The notes under the pieces are model-generated. The model searched no databases. It saw nothing but the letters and a program-made list of their open reading frames with translations, and was not told where the DNA came from. This document shows, one piece after another, positions 44,046 to 53,283 of a DNA stretch of 55,525 bases. Made by a program: the position numbers and the translations under genes. The stretch is taken from assembly GCA_026995045.1 (NCBI GenBank), contig JALWPK010000185.1, forward strand, positions 1-55,525, in the 5' to 3' direction. Every line of letters starts with the position of its first letter. Positions within the stretch are counted from its first letter, which is position 1. This DNA is from Gammaproteobacteria bacterium (GTDB lineage Bacteria; Pseudomonadota; Gammaproteobacteria; SZUA-229).

Positions 44046-46478
44046 TCAACCTGCAATTTTAAGCGGTGTAAATTCGTGCGCCGCCTCGCCTTCGGCGCGC
44101 GCTTTCCACGGGTCTATCTGCGCATATTTCTGGCCGAGCTTGAAGCGTTCGTACAAAGCCTTGCGTTCGGCCTCATCATCCACAATACATTCCTTGATGT
44201 AGGAAAGCCCAACACGCTCCACCCACGGCGCGGTGCGTTCCAGGTAATGCGCTTCTTCACGATACTTCTGAATAAATGCGCCGCAGTATTCCAGCACTTC
44301 TTCCTCGGTTTCGACCTTGCACAACAAGTCGGTGACGCGAACCTTGATGCCGCCGTTACCGCCGATATGCAGTTCATAACCGGAGTCGACGCAGACCACG
44401 CCAAAATCCTTGATGGTGGCCTCGGCGCAGTTACGCGGGCAACCGGATACAGCCAACTTGAACTTGTGCGGCATCCACGATCCCCAGGTCAGCTCCTCCA
44501 GCTTGACGCCAAGCCTAGTGGAATTTTGCGTGCCGAAGCGGCACCAGGTTTTACCGGCGCAGGTTTTCACTGTGCGCATGGCTTTGCCGTAGGCGTGACC
44601 GGAAACAAAGCCGGCGTCGGACAGGTCTTTCCACATTGCCGGCAGGTCTTCTTTCTTGACGCCGAACAGGTCGATGCGCTGACCGCCGGTGACTTTCATT
44701 TCCGGCACATTGTACTTGTCGCACACATCGGCAATCGCGCGCAGATCATTCGCGGTGCACAGACCGCCGAACATGCGCGGCACAACCGAATAGGTGCCAT
44801 CCTTCTGGATGTTGCCGTGCGCGCGTTCGTTGATGAAACGCGACTGTGCATCGTCTTCGTATTCCGCCGGCCAGTTGGCCAGCAGGTAGTAGTTCAGCGC
44901 CGGGCGGCAGGCTGCGCAACCGTCCGGGGTTTTCCATTCCATGAAGTCGCGCACCGCCTGCATGGATTTAAGTTCATGGGTTTTAATCGCGGCAATGACT
45001 TCATCGTGCGAATGCTCGGTGCAGCCACACATCGGTTTCTTGCTGGGCTTGTCGTCGTAGCCTTCACCAACGGTGTTGGCGAGCAGCGCCTCGACCAGAC
45101 CGGTGCAGGAGCCGCATGAAGATGACGCCTTGGTGTGGGCGCGCACTTCTTCCAGCGTAAACAAACCTTTTTTGGTGATGGCCTCGACAATCTCACCCTT
45201 GCACACGCCATTACAGCCGCAGATTTCGGCGTCATCGGACAATGACAGCACCGCGGCGTCGCCGTGTCCGGCGTCGCCCAGATCGTGCTGTCCAAACAGA
45301 ATGGTGCGACGGAAATCGGCAATGCTGGCGCCTTCGCGCATCAACTGGAAGTACCAGGTGCCGTCCATGGTGTCGCCGTACATAACCGCGCCCTTGATTC
45401 TGTCATCGCGGATGACCAGTTTTTTGTAGATGCCTGCAGCCACATCCTGCATCTGCAACACTTCATCGCCTTCTTCTTCGTTGAATTCACCAGCGGAGAA
45501 CAAATCAATGCCAGTGACTTTTAATTTGGTTGAGGTAATCGAACCTTCGTAACGCGTGCTGCCGATGTGCGCCAGGTGATTGGCGCAAACTTTCGCCTGC
45601 TCGAACAGCGGCGCCACCAGACCATAACACTCGCCGCGATGCTGCACGCATTCGCCAACCGCGTAGGTGACCGGGTCATAGGTCTGCATGGTGTCGTTGA
45701 CCACGATGCCGCGTTCGCAATAAATACCCGCCTGCTGCGCCAGTTCAATGCTGGGGCGAATGCCTACCGCCATCACCACCAGGTCGGCTTCCACCTGGGA
45801 GCCATCGGCAAACTTGACCGCGCTGACGCGCTTGTCGCCGAGGATTTCCGCGGTCTGCGCTTCCATCAAAAAGGTGAGGCCGCGTTCTTCGAGCGAGGCC
45901 TTGAGCATGGCGGCGGCCGGCTTGTCGAGCTGGCGCTCCATCAGGCTGTCGAGCAGGTGCACCACGGTGACATTCATGCCCTGCTTCATCAAGCCGTTGG
46001 CGGCTTCCAGACCCAGCAAGCCGCCGCCGATGACCACGGCGTTTTTGTACTGCTTTGTCGCCGCCAGCATGGTGTCGACATCGGCAATATCACGGAATCC
46101 GATAACGCCTTCCTTGTCTGCACCCGGCACCGGGATGATGAACGGATTGGAGCCGGTGGCCAGCAGCAAACGGTCGTAGGGAATCTGCTTGCCGCTTTCG
46201 GTCACCACGCATTTTTTCACACGCGAAATTTCAACCGCCGGGTCGCCGGTAATCAGCTCGATGTTGTTTTCGGCATACCACTCCGGGCTGTTGAGAATGA
46301 TGTCATCAATCGTTTTTTCGCCCGCCAGTACCGGTGACAGCATGATGCGGTTGTAATTGGGATGTGGCTCGGCGCCGATAACGGTGATGTCGTATAAATC
46401 ATCGCCGTGCTTGAGCAATTCTTCCAGCGTGCGAACGCCGGCCATGCCATTACCCACCAGTACCAGTTTTTGCTTCAT
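44046..46478 (-). CDS. nirB: NADH-dependent nitrite reductase large subunit
   Basis: The 810-residue protein starts at ATG 46478 behind GGAG; a TTG five codons upstream is rejected. It has an FAD/NADH pyridine nucleotide-disulfide domain (1-330: VLVGNGMAGVRTLEELL, VVIGGGLLGLEAANGL), a BFD-like [2Fe-2S] domain (CGCNGVCKGE ... CGSC near 415-455), an extra CGC/CAAC region, and the siroheme-[4Fe-4S] site (TCAGKTWCRFGTQN near 640, CPRNCAE near 679). It reduces nitrite to ammonium in the cytoplasm with NirD; the siroheme maker cysG is 7 kb away. First gene of a sigma-54-type operon. Confidence 0.95.
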   Translation of the reverse strand: MKQKLVLVGNGMAGVRTLEELLKHGDDLYDITVIGAEPHPNYNRIMLSPVLAGEKTIDDIILNSPEWYAENNIELITGDPAVEISRVKKCVVTESGKQIPYDRLLLATGSNPFIIPVPGADKEGVIGFRDIADVDTMLAATKQYKNAVVIGGGLLGLEAANGLMKQGMNVTVVHLLDSLMERQLDKPAAAMLKASLEERGLTFLMEAQTAEILGDKRVSAVKFADGSQVEADLVVMAVGIRPSIELAQQAGIYCERGIVVNDTMQTYDPVTYAVGECVQHRGECYGLVAPLFEQAKVCANHLAHIGSTRYEGSITSTKLKVTGIDLFSAGEFNEEEGDEVLQMQDVAAGIYKKLVIRDDRIKGAVMYGDTMDGTWYFQLMREGASIADFRRTILFGQHDLGDAGHGDAAVLSLSDDAEICGCNGVCKGEIVEAITKKGLFTLEEVRAHTKASSSCGSCTGLVEALLANTVGEGYDDKPSKKPMCGCTEHSHDEVIAAIKTHELKSMQAVRDFMEWKTPDGCAACRPALNYYLLANWPAEYEDDAQSRFINERAHGNIQKDGTYSVVPRMFGGLCTANDLRAIADVCDKYNVPEMKVTGGQRIDLFGVKKEDLPAMWKDLSDAGFVSGHAYGKAMRTVKTCAGKTWCRFGTQNSTRLGVKLEELTWGSWMPHKFKLAVSGCPRNCAEATIKDFGVVCVDSGYELHIGGNGGIKVRVTDLLCKVETEEEVLEYCGAFIQKYREEAHYLERTAPWVERVGLSYIKECIVDDEAERKALYERFKLGQKYAQIDPWKARAEGEAAHEFTPLKIAG

Positions 46479-46523
46479 GTTTTGTGACTCCAAGCGAGCT
46501 TGTTTTGTATTGCAGGGTTAAGA

Positions 46524-46539
46524 GCAAAAGCCGTGCCAA
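46524..46539 (-). promoter_or_regulatory. Sigma-54 promoter of the nirBD-nasA operon
   Basis: Minus strand TTGGCACGGCTTTTGC matches the -24/-12 consensus TGGCACG-N4-TTGC in every conserved base with GG-N10-GC spacing. Transcription would start near 46512, about 35 bases before the nirB ATG. Confidence 0.82.
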
Positions 46540-46601
46540 GCTGGCAAGCCCCGTCATATCAGGCATTTCGGGACGATACCGTGTGAGAGGAAACAACCGG
46601 C

Positions 46602-46647
46602 GCACCATTTGAGTGCGCGGCGGGAACAGTGCGCACCATTATGATTC
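46602..46647. promoter_or_regulatory. Pair of NtrC-like enhancer sites
   Basis: Site 1, GCACCATTTGAGTGC (46602-46616), is an exact GCAC-N7-GTGC NtrC consensus with arms extending to GCGCAC/GTGCGC. Site 2 starts GCACCATTATG (46633) and keeps only the left half. The starts are 31 bp apart, three helical turns, as for paired NtrC dimers. They lie about 100-145 bp upstream of both predicted start sites. Confidence 0.7.
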
Positions 46648-46720
46648 GCTAATATTCCAATATTCTGCACGGTATCGCCGCACAGCGCCACATTACCGGC
46701 CATTTGCTCACCCGAAAAAG

Positions 46721-46737
46721 TTGGCATGGCATCTGCA
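46721..46737 (+). promoter_or_regulatory. Sigma-54 promoter of narK
   Basis: TTGGCATGGCATCTGCA has GG-N10-GC spacing and matches TGGCAYG-N4-yTGCA. The predicted start near 46748 gives a 45-base leader before ATG 46793. Confidence 0.7.
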
Positions 46738-46792
46738 CTGGCAGATAAGAAGACTGTTATATCAACCGTTTCAACACGCACACGGAGACCCC

Positions 46793-48277
46793 ATGCCCAG
46801 CCCAGCAACACCCGGCAACAAACTGAATATTTTTTCGTTCAGCGGCAATATGCGGATATTGCACCTGACCTGGTTCGCATTCTTTCTGAGCTTCTTCGTG
46901 TGGTTCTCGCATGCGCCGCTGATGGTGGCGATTCGCGACACCTTTGGCCTGAGCGATCAGGAAGTCAAAGCCCTGCTGATACTGAACGTGGCGCTCACCA
47001 TACCGGCGCGCATCGTGGTCGGTATGCTGGTCGACCGGCTGGGGCCGCGCATCATGTTCGCCGGCATATTGATGCTGGGCGGCGTGCTCAGCATCGGTTT
47101 CGCCATGGTGGAAAACTATCAGCAACTGGCGCTGATGCGGTTTTTGCTGGGCTTTGTCGGCGCCGGTTTTGTGGTCGGCATTCGCATGATTTCGGAATGG
47201 TTTCCGGCCAAACAGGCTGGCATCGCGCAGGGCATTTATGGCGGCTGGGGCAACTTCGGCTCCGCCGGCGCCGCGCTGTTGCTGCCCTCCATCGCGGTGA
47301 TGTTTGGCGGCGACAACGGCTGGCGCTACGCCATCGCCATCAGCGGGGTGATTGCTTTTGTCTACGGCATTTTTTATTACTTCTCGGTCAGCAACACGCC
47401 GCGCGGCTCTACCTATTTCAAACCGAAAAAAATGGGCGGCATGGAAGTCACCAGCAAGTTCGATTTCTTTCTGTATTGCTTTATGAGCCTGCCGATGTAC
47501 GCCGCGCTGGGTGTGCTGGCGTGGAAACTGTCTCCCGCCGGGCTGAACTGGTATGGCGATGGCGTCGCCGACATGATCTACGCCGGACTGGCGGCGGTGT
47601 ACCTGTATCAGGTGTTCCGTATTTACCAGATCAACCATGAAGTGTTTGTGAAGGAGACGCCCGACATCTTCCGCTACCAATTCAGCCAGGTGGCGGTGCT
47701 GGATCTGGCCTATATGGTCACCTTTGGCTCCGAGCTGGCGCTGGTGTCGATGTTGCCGCTGTTTTATACCGACACCTTTAATGTTTCCGTAGTGATGGCC
47801 GGCGCGCTGGCAGCGGTGTATCCGGTGATGAACCTGATTGCGCGTCCCGCTGGCGGCCTCATCAGCGACCGCATCGGCCGCAAGAAAACCCTGGTGATTC
47901 TGTTTACCGGCATCGCTCTGTCCTTTATTTTGCTGGCGCAGGTCAGCGCGGACTGGGCGCTGGCGCTGGTGGTCGCCACCACCATTCTGTGCGGGCTGTT
48001 CGCCAAGGCGGGCTCCGGCGCGGTATTCGCCATGGTGCCGCTGATTCAGCGCCGTATGACCGGTCAGATTGCCGGCATGGCGGGCGCCTACGGCAATGTC
48101 GGCGGCGTGGTGTTTCTCACCGTGCTGTCCTTTGTCAGCCCGCAATCGTTCTTCCTGTTTATCGGCATTTGCGCGGCGGTGGTGCTGGTGAGCATCGTGT
48201 TGTTCATGCGCGAGCCGCGCGGCCAGATGGCGGAAATCCAGCCCGATGGCACAGTGCAGATGATTGATGTGGCTTGA
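46793..48277 (+). CDS. narK: NarK-family nitrate/nitrite transporter
   Basis: The 494-residue, 12-helix MFS protein starts at ATG 46793 behind GGAG; 60 more in-frame codons upstream run through the promoter and are rejected. The nitrate signature is seen in GFVGAGFVVGIRMISEWFPAKQAG and GIYGGWGNFGSAGAA, and again in GLFAKAGSGAVFAMVPLIQRRMTGQIAGMAGAYGNVGG. The two substrate Arg are in GIRMISEWF and the equivalent half-2 position. Divergent from nirB with nitrogen-type promoters, it should import nitrate for assimilation. Confidence 0.93.
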   Translation: MPSPATPGNKLNIFSFSGNMRILHLTWFAFFLSFFVWFSHAPLMVAIRDTFGLSDQEVKALLILNVALTIPARIVVGMLVDRLGPRIMFAGILMLGGVLSIGFAMVENYQQLALMRFLLGFVGAGFVVGIRMISEWFPAKQAGIAQGIYGGWGNFGSAGAALLLPSIAVMFGGDNGWRYAIAISGVIAFVYGIFYYFSVSNTPRGSTYFKPKKMGGMEVTSKFDFFLYCFMSLPMYAALGVLAWKLSPAGLNWYGDGVADMIYAGLAAVYLYQVFRIYQINHEVFVKETPDIFRYQFSQVAVLDLAYMVTFGSELALVSMLPLFYTDTFNVSVVMAGALAAVYPVMNLIARPAGGLISDRIGRKKTLVILFTGIALSFILLAQVSADWALALVVATTILCGLFAKAGSGAVFAMVPLIQRRMTGQIAGMAGAYGNVGGVVFLTVLSFVSPQSFFLFIGICAAVVLVSIVLFMREPRGQMAEIQPDGTVQMIDVA

Positions 48278-48369
48278 GGCGCTGGTCGTGGGGCGTTTGT
48301 CTTTTGTCGGGGCTTGCCAGTCACGGTTTGACAGGCTAGTCTGAGCGCACATTCCAACCGCTGACAAGC

Positions 48370-50082
48370 ATGCCGCAAAAACTGTCCATCAATCTGGCGC
48401 AAAGTTCCGACAAGGGCGTCAAGGAGCGTAACGAGGATTTTTACGGCGCGATTATTCCTGATGATTCCGCGCTGGACACCAAGGGCATCGCCTGTGTCAT
48501 TGCTGATGGAATGGGCAGCTGCGAACAGGCGCAGGAAGCCAGCGAGCACTGCGTCAAAAGTTTTCTCAACGATTATTACAGCACGCCGGAAACCTGGTCG
48601 ACCAAATCCTCCGGCGCGAAAGTGCTCACCGCCATCAACAACTGGCTGCTCAGCAACGGCGACAACGCCCATGCGCACGGCATGGTCACCACCTTCAGCG
48701 CGGTCATATTCAAGTCCACCACCGCGCATCTGTTTCATATCGGCGACTCACGCATCTACCGTTTTCGCAATGGCGACCTGGAACAGCTGACCACCGACCA
48801 CCGCGTGCGGATTTCGGCGGACAAGGACTACCTCAGCCGCGCCATGGGCATTGACCTGCATCTCGACATCGACTACAAAACCGTGGCGCTGGAACAGGGC
48901 GACCGTTATCTGATGACCACTGACGGCATTCACGATTACCTCAGTGAAAACCGGATCAAACAATTATTACAGTCGGACGAATCCCTGCAAACCATCGCCG
49001 ACAACATGGTCAGGCAGGCGCTGGACGCCGGCAGCCACGACAATATCACCTGCCAGCTGATAGACATCGCCACCCTGCCCTCGCAAAAAGCCAATGAAAT
49101 TTATAACGAACTGACGCGCCTGCCGTTCCCGCCGCATCTCGGCCCTGGCATGACCATGGATGGCTATGACATTCTGGAAGAAATTCACGCCAGCACCACT
49201 TCGCAGTTATACAAGGTGCGCGATCAGGAAAGCGGCGAGCTGTTCATCATGAAAACGCCTTCGGTCAACTATGATGACGACCCGGCCTATATCGAGCGTT
49301 TTTACATGGAAGAATGGGCCGGCAAGCGCATCAACAGCAAGTTTGTGCTGAAAGTTTATGAAACAAAACGTCAGCGCAATTTTCTGTATTTCATCATGGA
49401 ATACATCGAAGGCATCACCCTGCGCGAATGGATTGAACAGCACCCCGACCCGGACATTTACGAAGTCGCCGACATTGTCGAACGCATTGTGAACGGTCTG
49501 CGCGTGTTTCACCGCATGGAAATGCTGCACCGCGACCTGAAACCGGAAAACATCATGCTGCAGCCGGACGGTCATATCAAGATTATCGATTTCGGCTCGG
49601 TCAAAATCGCTGGCATACAGGAAATCAGCACCCCGGTGGAGCGCATCGAACTGCTGGGCACAAAAAACTACACGGCGCCGGAATATCTGCTCGGCAGCGA
49701 AGGCGATAACCGCTCGGACATTTTTTCGCTTGGCGTGATTACCTACGAAATGCTCACCGGCGGTCATTTGCCTTATGGCGACAAGCTCACCCGCGAGCTG
49801 AACTGGCGCACCATCAACAAAATCAAATACACCAGCGCGATTACCCACAACCCGATGATTCCGCTGTGGCTGGATGGCGCGCTGGAAAAAGCGGTGAAAA
49901 CCGATTACCGCCAGCGCTATGATACGTTTTCCGAATTTTTGTACGACCTCACCCATCCCAACGCCAACTTTCTCAACCGCTCGGCGCCGATGATAGAAAA
50001 ACATCCAGACATACTGTGGAAACTGCTGGCCGGCGCTTCCATGCTGTTGAACATGGGGTTGTTGTATGTCCTGCTTGGCTGA
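48370..50082 (+). CDS. PP2C phosphatase fused to Ser/Thr protein kinase, membrane-anchored
   Basis: This 570-residue fusion has a PP2C domain (1-240) with the metal motifs KERNEDF, IADGMG, GDSRIYRF, TTDGIHDYL and SHDNITC, then a Hanks-type kinase (about 260-530). Kinase landmarks are Lys in LFIMKTPS, EYIEGITLREWI, HRDLKPENI, IIDFGS and GTKNYTAPEYL. A C-terminal transmembrane helix (LAGASMLLNMGLLYVLLG) ends it. Having both activities in one chain suggests a switch on a single substrate. It follows narK by 92 bp, and similar fusions near nitrate-assimilation genes are known; NarK or NasA control is a guess. Confidence 0.88.
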   Translation: MPQKLSINLAQSSDKGVKERNEDFYGAIIPDDSALDTKGIACVIADGMGSCEQAQEASEHCVKSFLNDYYSTPETWSTKSSGAKVLTAINNWLLSNGDNAHAHGMVTTFSAVIFKSTTAHLFHIGDSRIYRFRNGDLEQLTTDHRVRISADKDYLSRAMGIDLHLDIDYKTVALEQGDRYLMTTDGIHDYLSENRIKQLLQSDESLQTIADNMVRQALDAGSHDNITCQLIDIATLPSQKANEIYNELTRLPFPPHLGPGMTMDGYDILEEIHASTTSQLYKVRDQESGELFIMKTPSVNYDDDPAYIERFYMEEWAGKRINSKFVLKVYETKRQRNFLYFIMEYIEGITLREWIEQHPDPDIYEVADIVERIVNGLRVFHRMEMLHRDLKPENIMLQPDGHIKIIDFGSVKIAGIQEISTPVERIELLGTKNYTAPEYLLGSEGDNRSDIFSLGVITYEMLTGGHLPYGDKLTRELNWRTINKIKYTSAITHNPMIPLWLDGALEKAVKTDYRQRYDTFSEFLYDLTHPNANFLNRSAPMIEKHPDILWKLLAGASMLLNMGLLYVLLG

Positions 50083-50680
50083 CAGCAAACCCGACGCCAT
50101 CATCCTGGCCGGTGGACGCGGCAGCCGCATGCAGCATGCCGACAAGGGCCTGATCGAAGCAAATGGCAAAAGACTGATTGAATATGTCATCGACAGCATC
50201 CAGGATGATGTCGATGACATTGTGATCAGCGCCAATCGCAACCATGAGAACTACCGGCGTTACAGCAGCAAGGTGATAGCCGATGAACCAGAGTTTGCCT
50301 TTCAGGGACCGCTGGCGGGCATCGCCAGCTGCCTGCCGCATTGCCGTCATGAAAAGGTGCTGGTTGCCAGTTGTGATATCCCCATACTGCCCAACAACCT
50401 GACTTGTGATTTACTGCTGGCGCTGCATGACGTCGACGTCAGCATCAGTCAGGTTAATGGGCGGCTGCAACCGGTCTTCATGCTGCGTCAACATTGTCTC
50501 GCCGGCATACTCCATGCCCTGCGCAACCGTGATCTGGGGCTGATGCAATGGATACGGACACAGTCACACAGCATTGTTCCTTTCGTGGACTCCCCGCCTG
50601 TTTTCCTAAACATCAACACGGCCAATGCGCTGCAGCAGCTTTGCCAGAGCCCGCCCCCTGCTTCCCGGCAAAAAAACTGA
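50066..50680 (+). CDS. mobA: Molybdenum cofactor guanylyltransferase
   Basis: A 204-residue nucleotidyltransferase with the MobA motif AIILAGGRGSRMQHADKGLIEANGKRLIEY, GPLAGIASCLPH and VASCDIPILP. It attaches GMP to molybdopterin to form bis-MGD, needed by both nitrate reductase-type enzymes here. It overlaps the kinase gene by 17 bp, so it is translated from the same message. Confidence 0.92.
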   Translation: MSCLADSKPDAIILAGGRGSRMQHADKGLIEANGKRLIEYVIDSIQDDVDDIVISANRNHENYRRYSSKVIADEPEFAFQGPLAGIASCLPHCRHEKVLVASCDIPILPNNLTCDLLLALHDVDVSISQVNGRLQPVFMLRQHCLAGILHALRNRDLGLMQWIRTQSHSIVPFVDSPPVFLNINTANALQQLCQSPPPASRQKN

Positions 50681-50687
50681 CAAATCA

Positions 50688-50701
50688 GTGACCTGAATCA
50701 C
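50688..50701. promoter_or_regulatory. CRP/FNR-family dyad upstream of a small secreted protein gene
   Basis: GTGACCTGAATCAC shares the 12-base core TGACCTGAATCA with the FNR-like site at 28999. With flanks it also reads AGTGA-N6-TCACA, a CRP-like site. It is about 200 bp from the next start codon; the target is uncertain. Confidence 0.35.
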
Positions 50702-50903
50702 ATTCTCGCCAGTTTGCAACATTCAAACAGGATAATGGGTTGCATTCACAACCCGCTGTAACTAGATACTAAGTAACGGCAACATCAAATATCGACATCA
50801 CAGCCCTCTTGTTTCCGGCCTGGCTGCCGATACCAAATGAGACAAAAGTGGAGGATCACGCACCAGCGCGACAATCACAAACCTGATTTGGGAGGGAAAA
50901 GCG

Positions 50904-51161
50904 ATGAAAACGATATCGACCATCCTGTCAGCAGTTTTTACACTGTCCCTGTTCTATGCCGCATCGGCGCAGGCATTTGCACGCGAATTCACACAGGATC
51001 TGCGCCCTGGTGTTTTTCATCAGGAAAACTCCAGTGCTGAGCTGTGTCTTTTTGTTTACCGGCGACAGGGCGCATTGCTGATTCAACCCCATTGCATGGT
51101 GTCCACATCCAGTCACCGGCAAGTTTCGGTCAGCAGTCGCGAAGCCTCGCCGCAACACTGA
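50904..51161 (+). CDS. Small secreted protein, unknown
   Basis: The ATG follows a very good ribosome site (GGGAGGGAAAAGCG). The 85-residue product has a clear signal peptide (1-24, AQA-FA). The 60-residue mature part has two cysteines (in ELCLFVY and QPHCMV) that could pair, and a Ser-rich tail. No family is recognised. Between mobA and nnrS, under a possible CRP/FNR-type site, it may belong to the nitrogen-oxide response. Confidence 0.55.
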   Translation: MKTISTILSAVFTLSLFYAASAQAFAREFTQDLRPGVFHQENSSAELCLFVYRRQGALLIQPHCMVSTSSHRQVSVSSREASPQH

Positions 51162-51194
51162 GGAAACACTGAATAAATCAGAGTTTTCCCGAGC

Positions 51195-52391
51195 TTATCC
51201 GTCGCGGCCGTCCACCCGCGTGGTTGTCAGCATCGGGACATAGATAAACAGCAGCAAGGCAAATGCGGCTATCCAGAGAATCTGAGCCAGCAGGATCCAG
51301 CTCGCATACCACTGCATGGCAAACATGGGCGGCGCCACCCTGGCCACGGCGCCCAGCAACAACAGGGCAAAGGCACAAGCAATCGATGCGGGCGGCTCAA
51401 ACACATTCCGTCCCGTGTGTCCCAGAATCACGCGCGCCATCATGCCTGCTGTCATCATGCCGATGCCGCCGTAGGTAAACGCATGCAAGGCAATGCCGGG
51501 GGGAATCGCCAACACAGGCGACACGGCCTTGATGGCAAACCCGAGCACGATAAAACTGTAAGCCACATACAACACCCACAACAAGGGCTTGCGCCAGAGT
51601 TGCGCCGTGTGCCAGCCAACCAGCCTGATAATATGCACACCGGTCAGCAGGGCGGCGACAATAGCAACGGCCAGTCCGGCTTGCGCAAACACATCCAACA
51701 GCCACAGGGCAAGCAACAGAAACAGACTGCTGATATCCACCCAGCGATGGTTGGTGATGGCGACTGGCGTATCCACGCCTTTTTCAATAAAAAACGGAAT
51801 TACCCGCCTGCCCATCACCAGTATCAGCGCGATCACCAGGTACACGCCGGAATATATCCCCCAGCGCACGCCTTCCTCCAGCAGACCAAAGAAGCCGAGA
51901 TAAAACATCAGATTGCTAGCCAGCAACAACACCAGCTTGGCGAGAATCCCCACCTGTTTGACCTGTCTGGCTTGCCATACCGGAATGGCTGCGGCTACCG
52001 CCACAGAGACCATGAACAGCATATCAGCCACCGCCATCACCACTGTCGACAACGGTGTATCGATCAATGGCATCAGGCGGGCAAGCAGCCAGCATGCCGC
52101 CAGCCAGGCCAGCGGCGCGCCGCGCACGGTTTGCCGGCCGGTCCAGTTTTTAATGGCGGTGAGCAGAAAACCGGCGATCACCGCCATGGCGTAGCCAAAC
52201 ACCATTTCGTGTCCATGCCAGCTGGCAGCGTCAAAACCGGTGGGGCGCCAGCTTGTGTAGCCATGATACAGCGACAACCAGCCCGCCACAGACAGAACGG
52301 CGAACAGCATGGCGGCGAGAAAAAAGGGTCTGAATGCAAGCCGCAACAGAGGCAGCCCGGTCGGCGCACGACGGGTTTCTAGTTTGATCAC
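51195..52391 (-). CDS. nnrS: NnrS family haem-copper membrane protein
   Basis: This 398-residue protein has about 12 transmembrane helices and NnrS landmarks: LRLAFRPFFLAAMLFAV, WHGHEMVFGYAMAVIAGFLLTAI, NWTGRQTVRGAPLA, RRVIPFF, HAFTYGGIGMMTAGMMARVILGHTGR. NnrS protects metabolism from nitric oxide in nitrate/nitrite-reducing bacteria. Single minus-strand gene, convergent with the small secreted protein gene. Confidence 0.92.
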   Translation of the reverse strand: MIKLETRRAPTGLPLLRLAFRPFFLAAMLFAVLSVAGWLSLYHGYTSWRPTGFDAASWHGHEMVFGYAMAVIAGFLLTAIKNWTGRQTVRGAPLAWLAACWLLARLMPLIDTPLSTVVMAVADMLFMVSVAVAAAIPVWQARQVKQVGILAKLVLLLASNLMFYLGFFGLLEEGVRWGIYSGVYLVIALILVMGRRVIPFFIEKGVDTPVAITNHRWVDISSLFLLLALWLLDVFAQAGLAVAIVAALLTGVHIIRLVGWHTAQLWRKPLLWVLYVAYSFIVLGFAIKAVSPVLAIPPGIALHAFTYGGIGMMTAGMMARVILGHTGRNVFEPPASIACAFALLLLGAVARVAPPMFAMQWYASWILLAQILWIAAFALLLFIYVPMLTTTRVDGRDG

Positions 52392-52482
52392 GCAATCACC
52401 TTGCTACGGATGTGCTGGTCAGACTCGATGCAAACAAGTCAGCCTCGGCAGATTGCCAGCACAGGACAAAACACATAACCGG

Positions 52483-53163
52483 CTAGAAACTGCCCCAGCT
52501 GTCTTTCTTGCGACGCCATTTGAAGTTGGGAATGATCAACCCAAAAAACAGACTGATGAGCGAGACCGCGCCGCCAATCATGAACCACTCCTTGATGTTG
52601 TCATCACTGAGGCGCGCATTTTCTTTCAATGCGCGATCCAGTTCGCGATTGGCCTTGGCCAGGTCGGTTTCCAGTTTCATGTTCGCCTGCGCCAGTTGCA
52701 CCGGGCGGGAGGCGACTTTTTCCAGCTCAGCCAGTTGCTGGCTTTTGCGTTTGCCGAATTTGTCGAGCTTTTCGTTTTGCTCTTGCAGTTGCGCGATGGT
52801 GGTTTTGAGTTCGGCAATGGTTTTGTTTTTGGCCTTGAGGTCAGCCTTGAGCGCAGCCAGGCGCTTGTTGACCGCCGCCAGTTGCGAGCGCGCGCTGGGC
52901 TGGTTCATCAACTTGCTGGATTCCACCCAGCCTTCCTTGCCACTGCCACTGACAATCACGTGGTAATAGGTGCCGGCCTCGTTGCTTTCCTGCACATCCA
53001 GCTTGGTTCCGCTTTTCAGAAACTTGATGATGCGATGCTGCATGGTGTCGCCGGTGCGCAGCGGGATAGTGAGCTGGTCGCTGACATAGCGGGTTTCCGC
53101 CAGCGCGTTACTGAAAAAGGACAACAGACAGGCGGTTAACAATGCGTTTCGAATGGTCATCAT
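52483..53163 (-). CDS. SH3-domain, coiled-coil membrane protein (YgiM/TIGR04211 type)
   Basis: A 226-residue protein with a signal peptide (1-22), an SH3b domain (about 24-85: YVSDQLTIPLRTGDTMQHRIIKFLKSGTKLDV, YYHVIVSGSGKEGWV), a long coiled coil (90-190) and a C-terminal transmembrane helix (about 196-214) followed by a basic tail. A periplasmic SH3 domain on a coiled-coil stalk is the YgiM layout, usually linked to the cell envelope. Confidence 0.85.
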   Translation of the reverse strand: MMTIRNALLTACLLSFFSNALAETRYVSDQLTIPLRTGDTMQHRIIKFLKSGTKLDVQESNEAGTYYHVIVSGSGKEGWVESSKLMNQPSARSQLAAVNKRLAALKADLKAKNKTIAELKTTIAQLQEQNEKLDKFGKRKSQQLAELEKVASRPVQLAQANMKLETDLAKANRELDRALKENARLSDDNIKEWFMIGGAVSLISLFFGLIIPNFKWRRKKDSWGSF

Positions 53164-53283
53164 TTTCGGCTTTTCAGGTTAATGGGTAATCACAGCAAGC
53201 TGTGACCGCAGCGCATCCGGGCGAGTTCAGTATTTTTGCCGAACAGCGCGCTCCAGGGGCTGTTAACACTATATCAACAGGCT

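Larger units (their letters stand above)
46479..46792. other. Divergent nirB-narK control region
   Basis: This 314 bp region has no coding content. It holds a minus-strand sigma-54 promoter, a plus-strand sigma-54 promoter, two NtrC-like sites between them and an AT-rich AATATT-CC-AATATT element at 46651-46664. The layout is that of a bidirectional, enhancer-driven nitrogen-control region. Confidence 0.7.

Noticed and set aside
46757-48367. 536-codon open frame antisense to narK
   Set aside because: Same type of shadow frame; low-complexity His/Gln content and it would cover the narK leader and coding region.
48278-48369. Promoter with TTGACA before the kinase-phosphatase gene
   Set aside because: TTGACA is present near 48330, but no acceptable -10 lies 16-18 bases downstream; the gene may simply be read from narK.
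51170-51214. A fourth GAATAAA followed by CGTC
   Set aside because: The gap is about 22 bases, against 13-14 in the other three, and it lies at the 3' end of two convergent genes.
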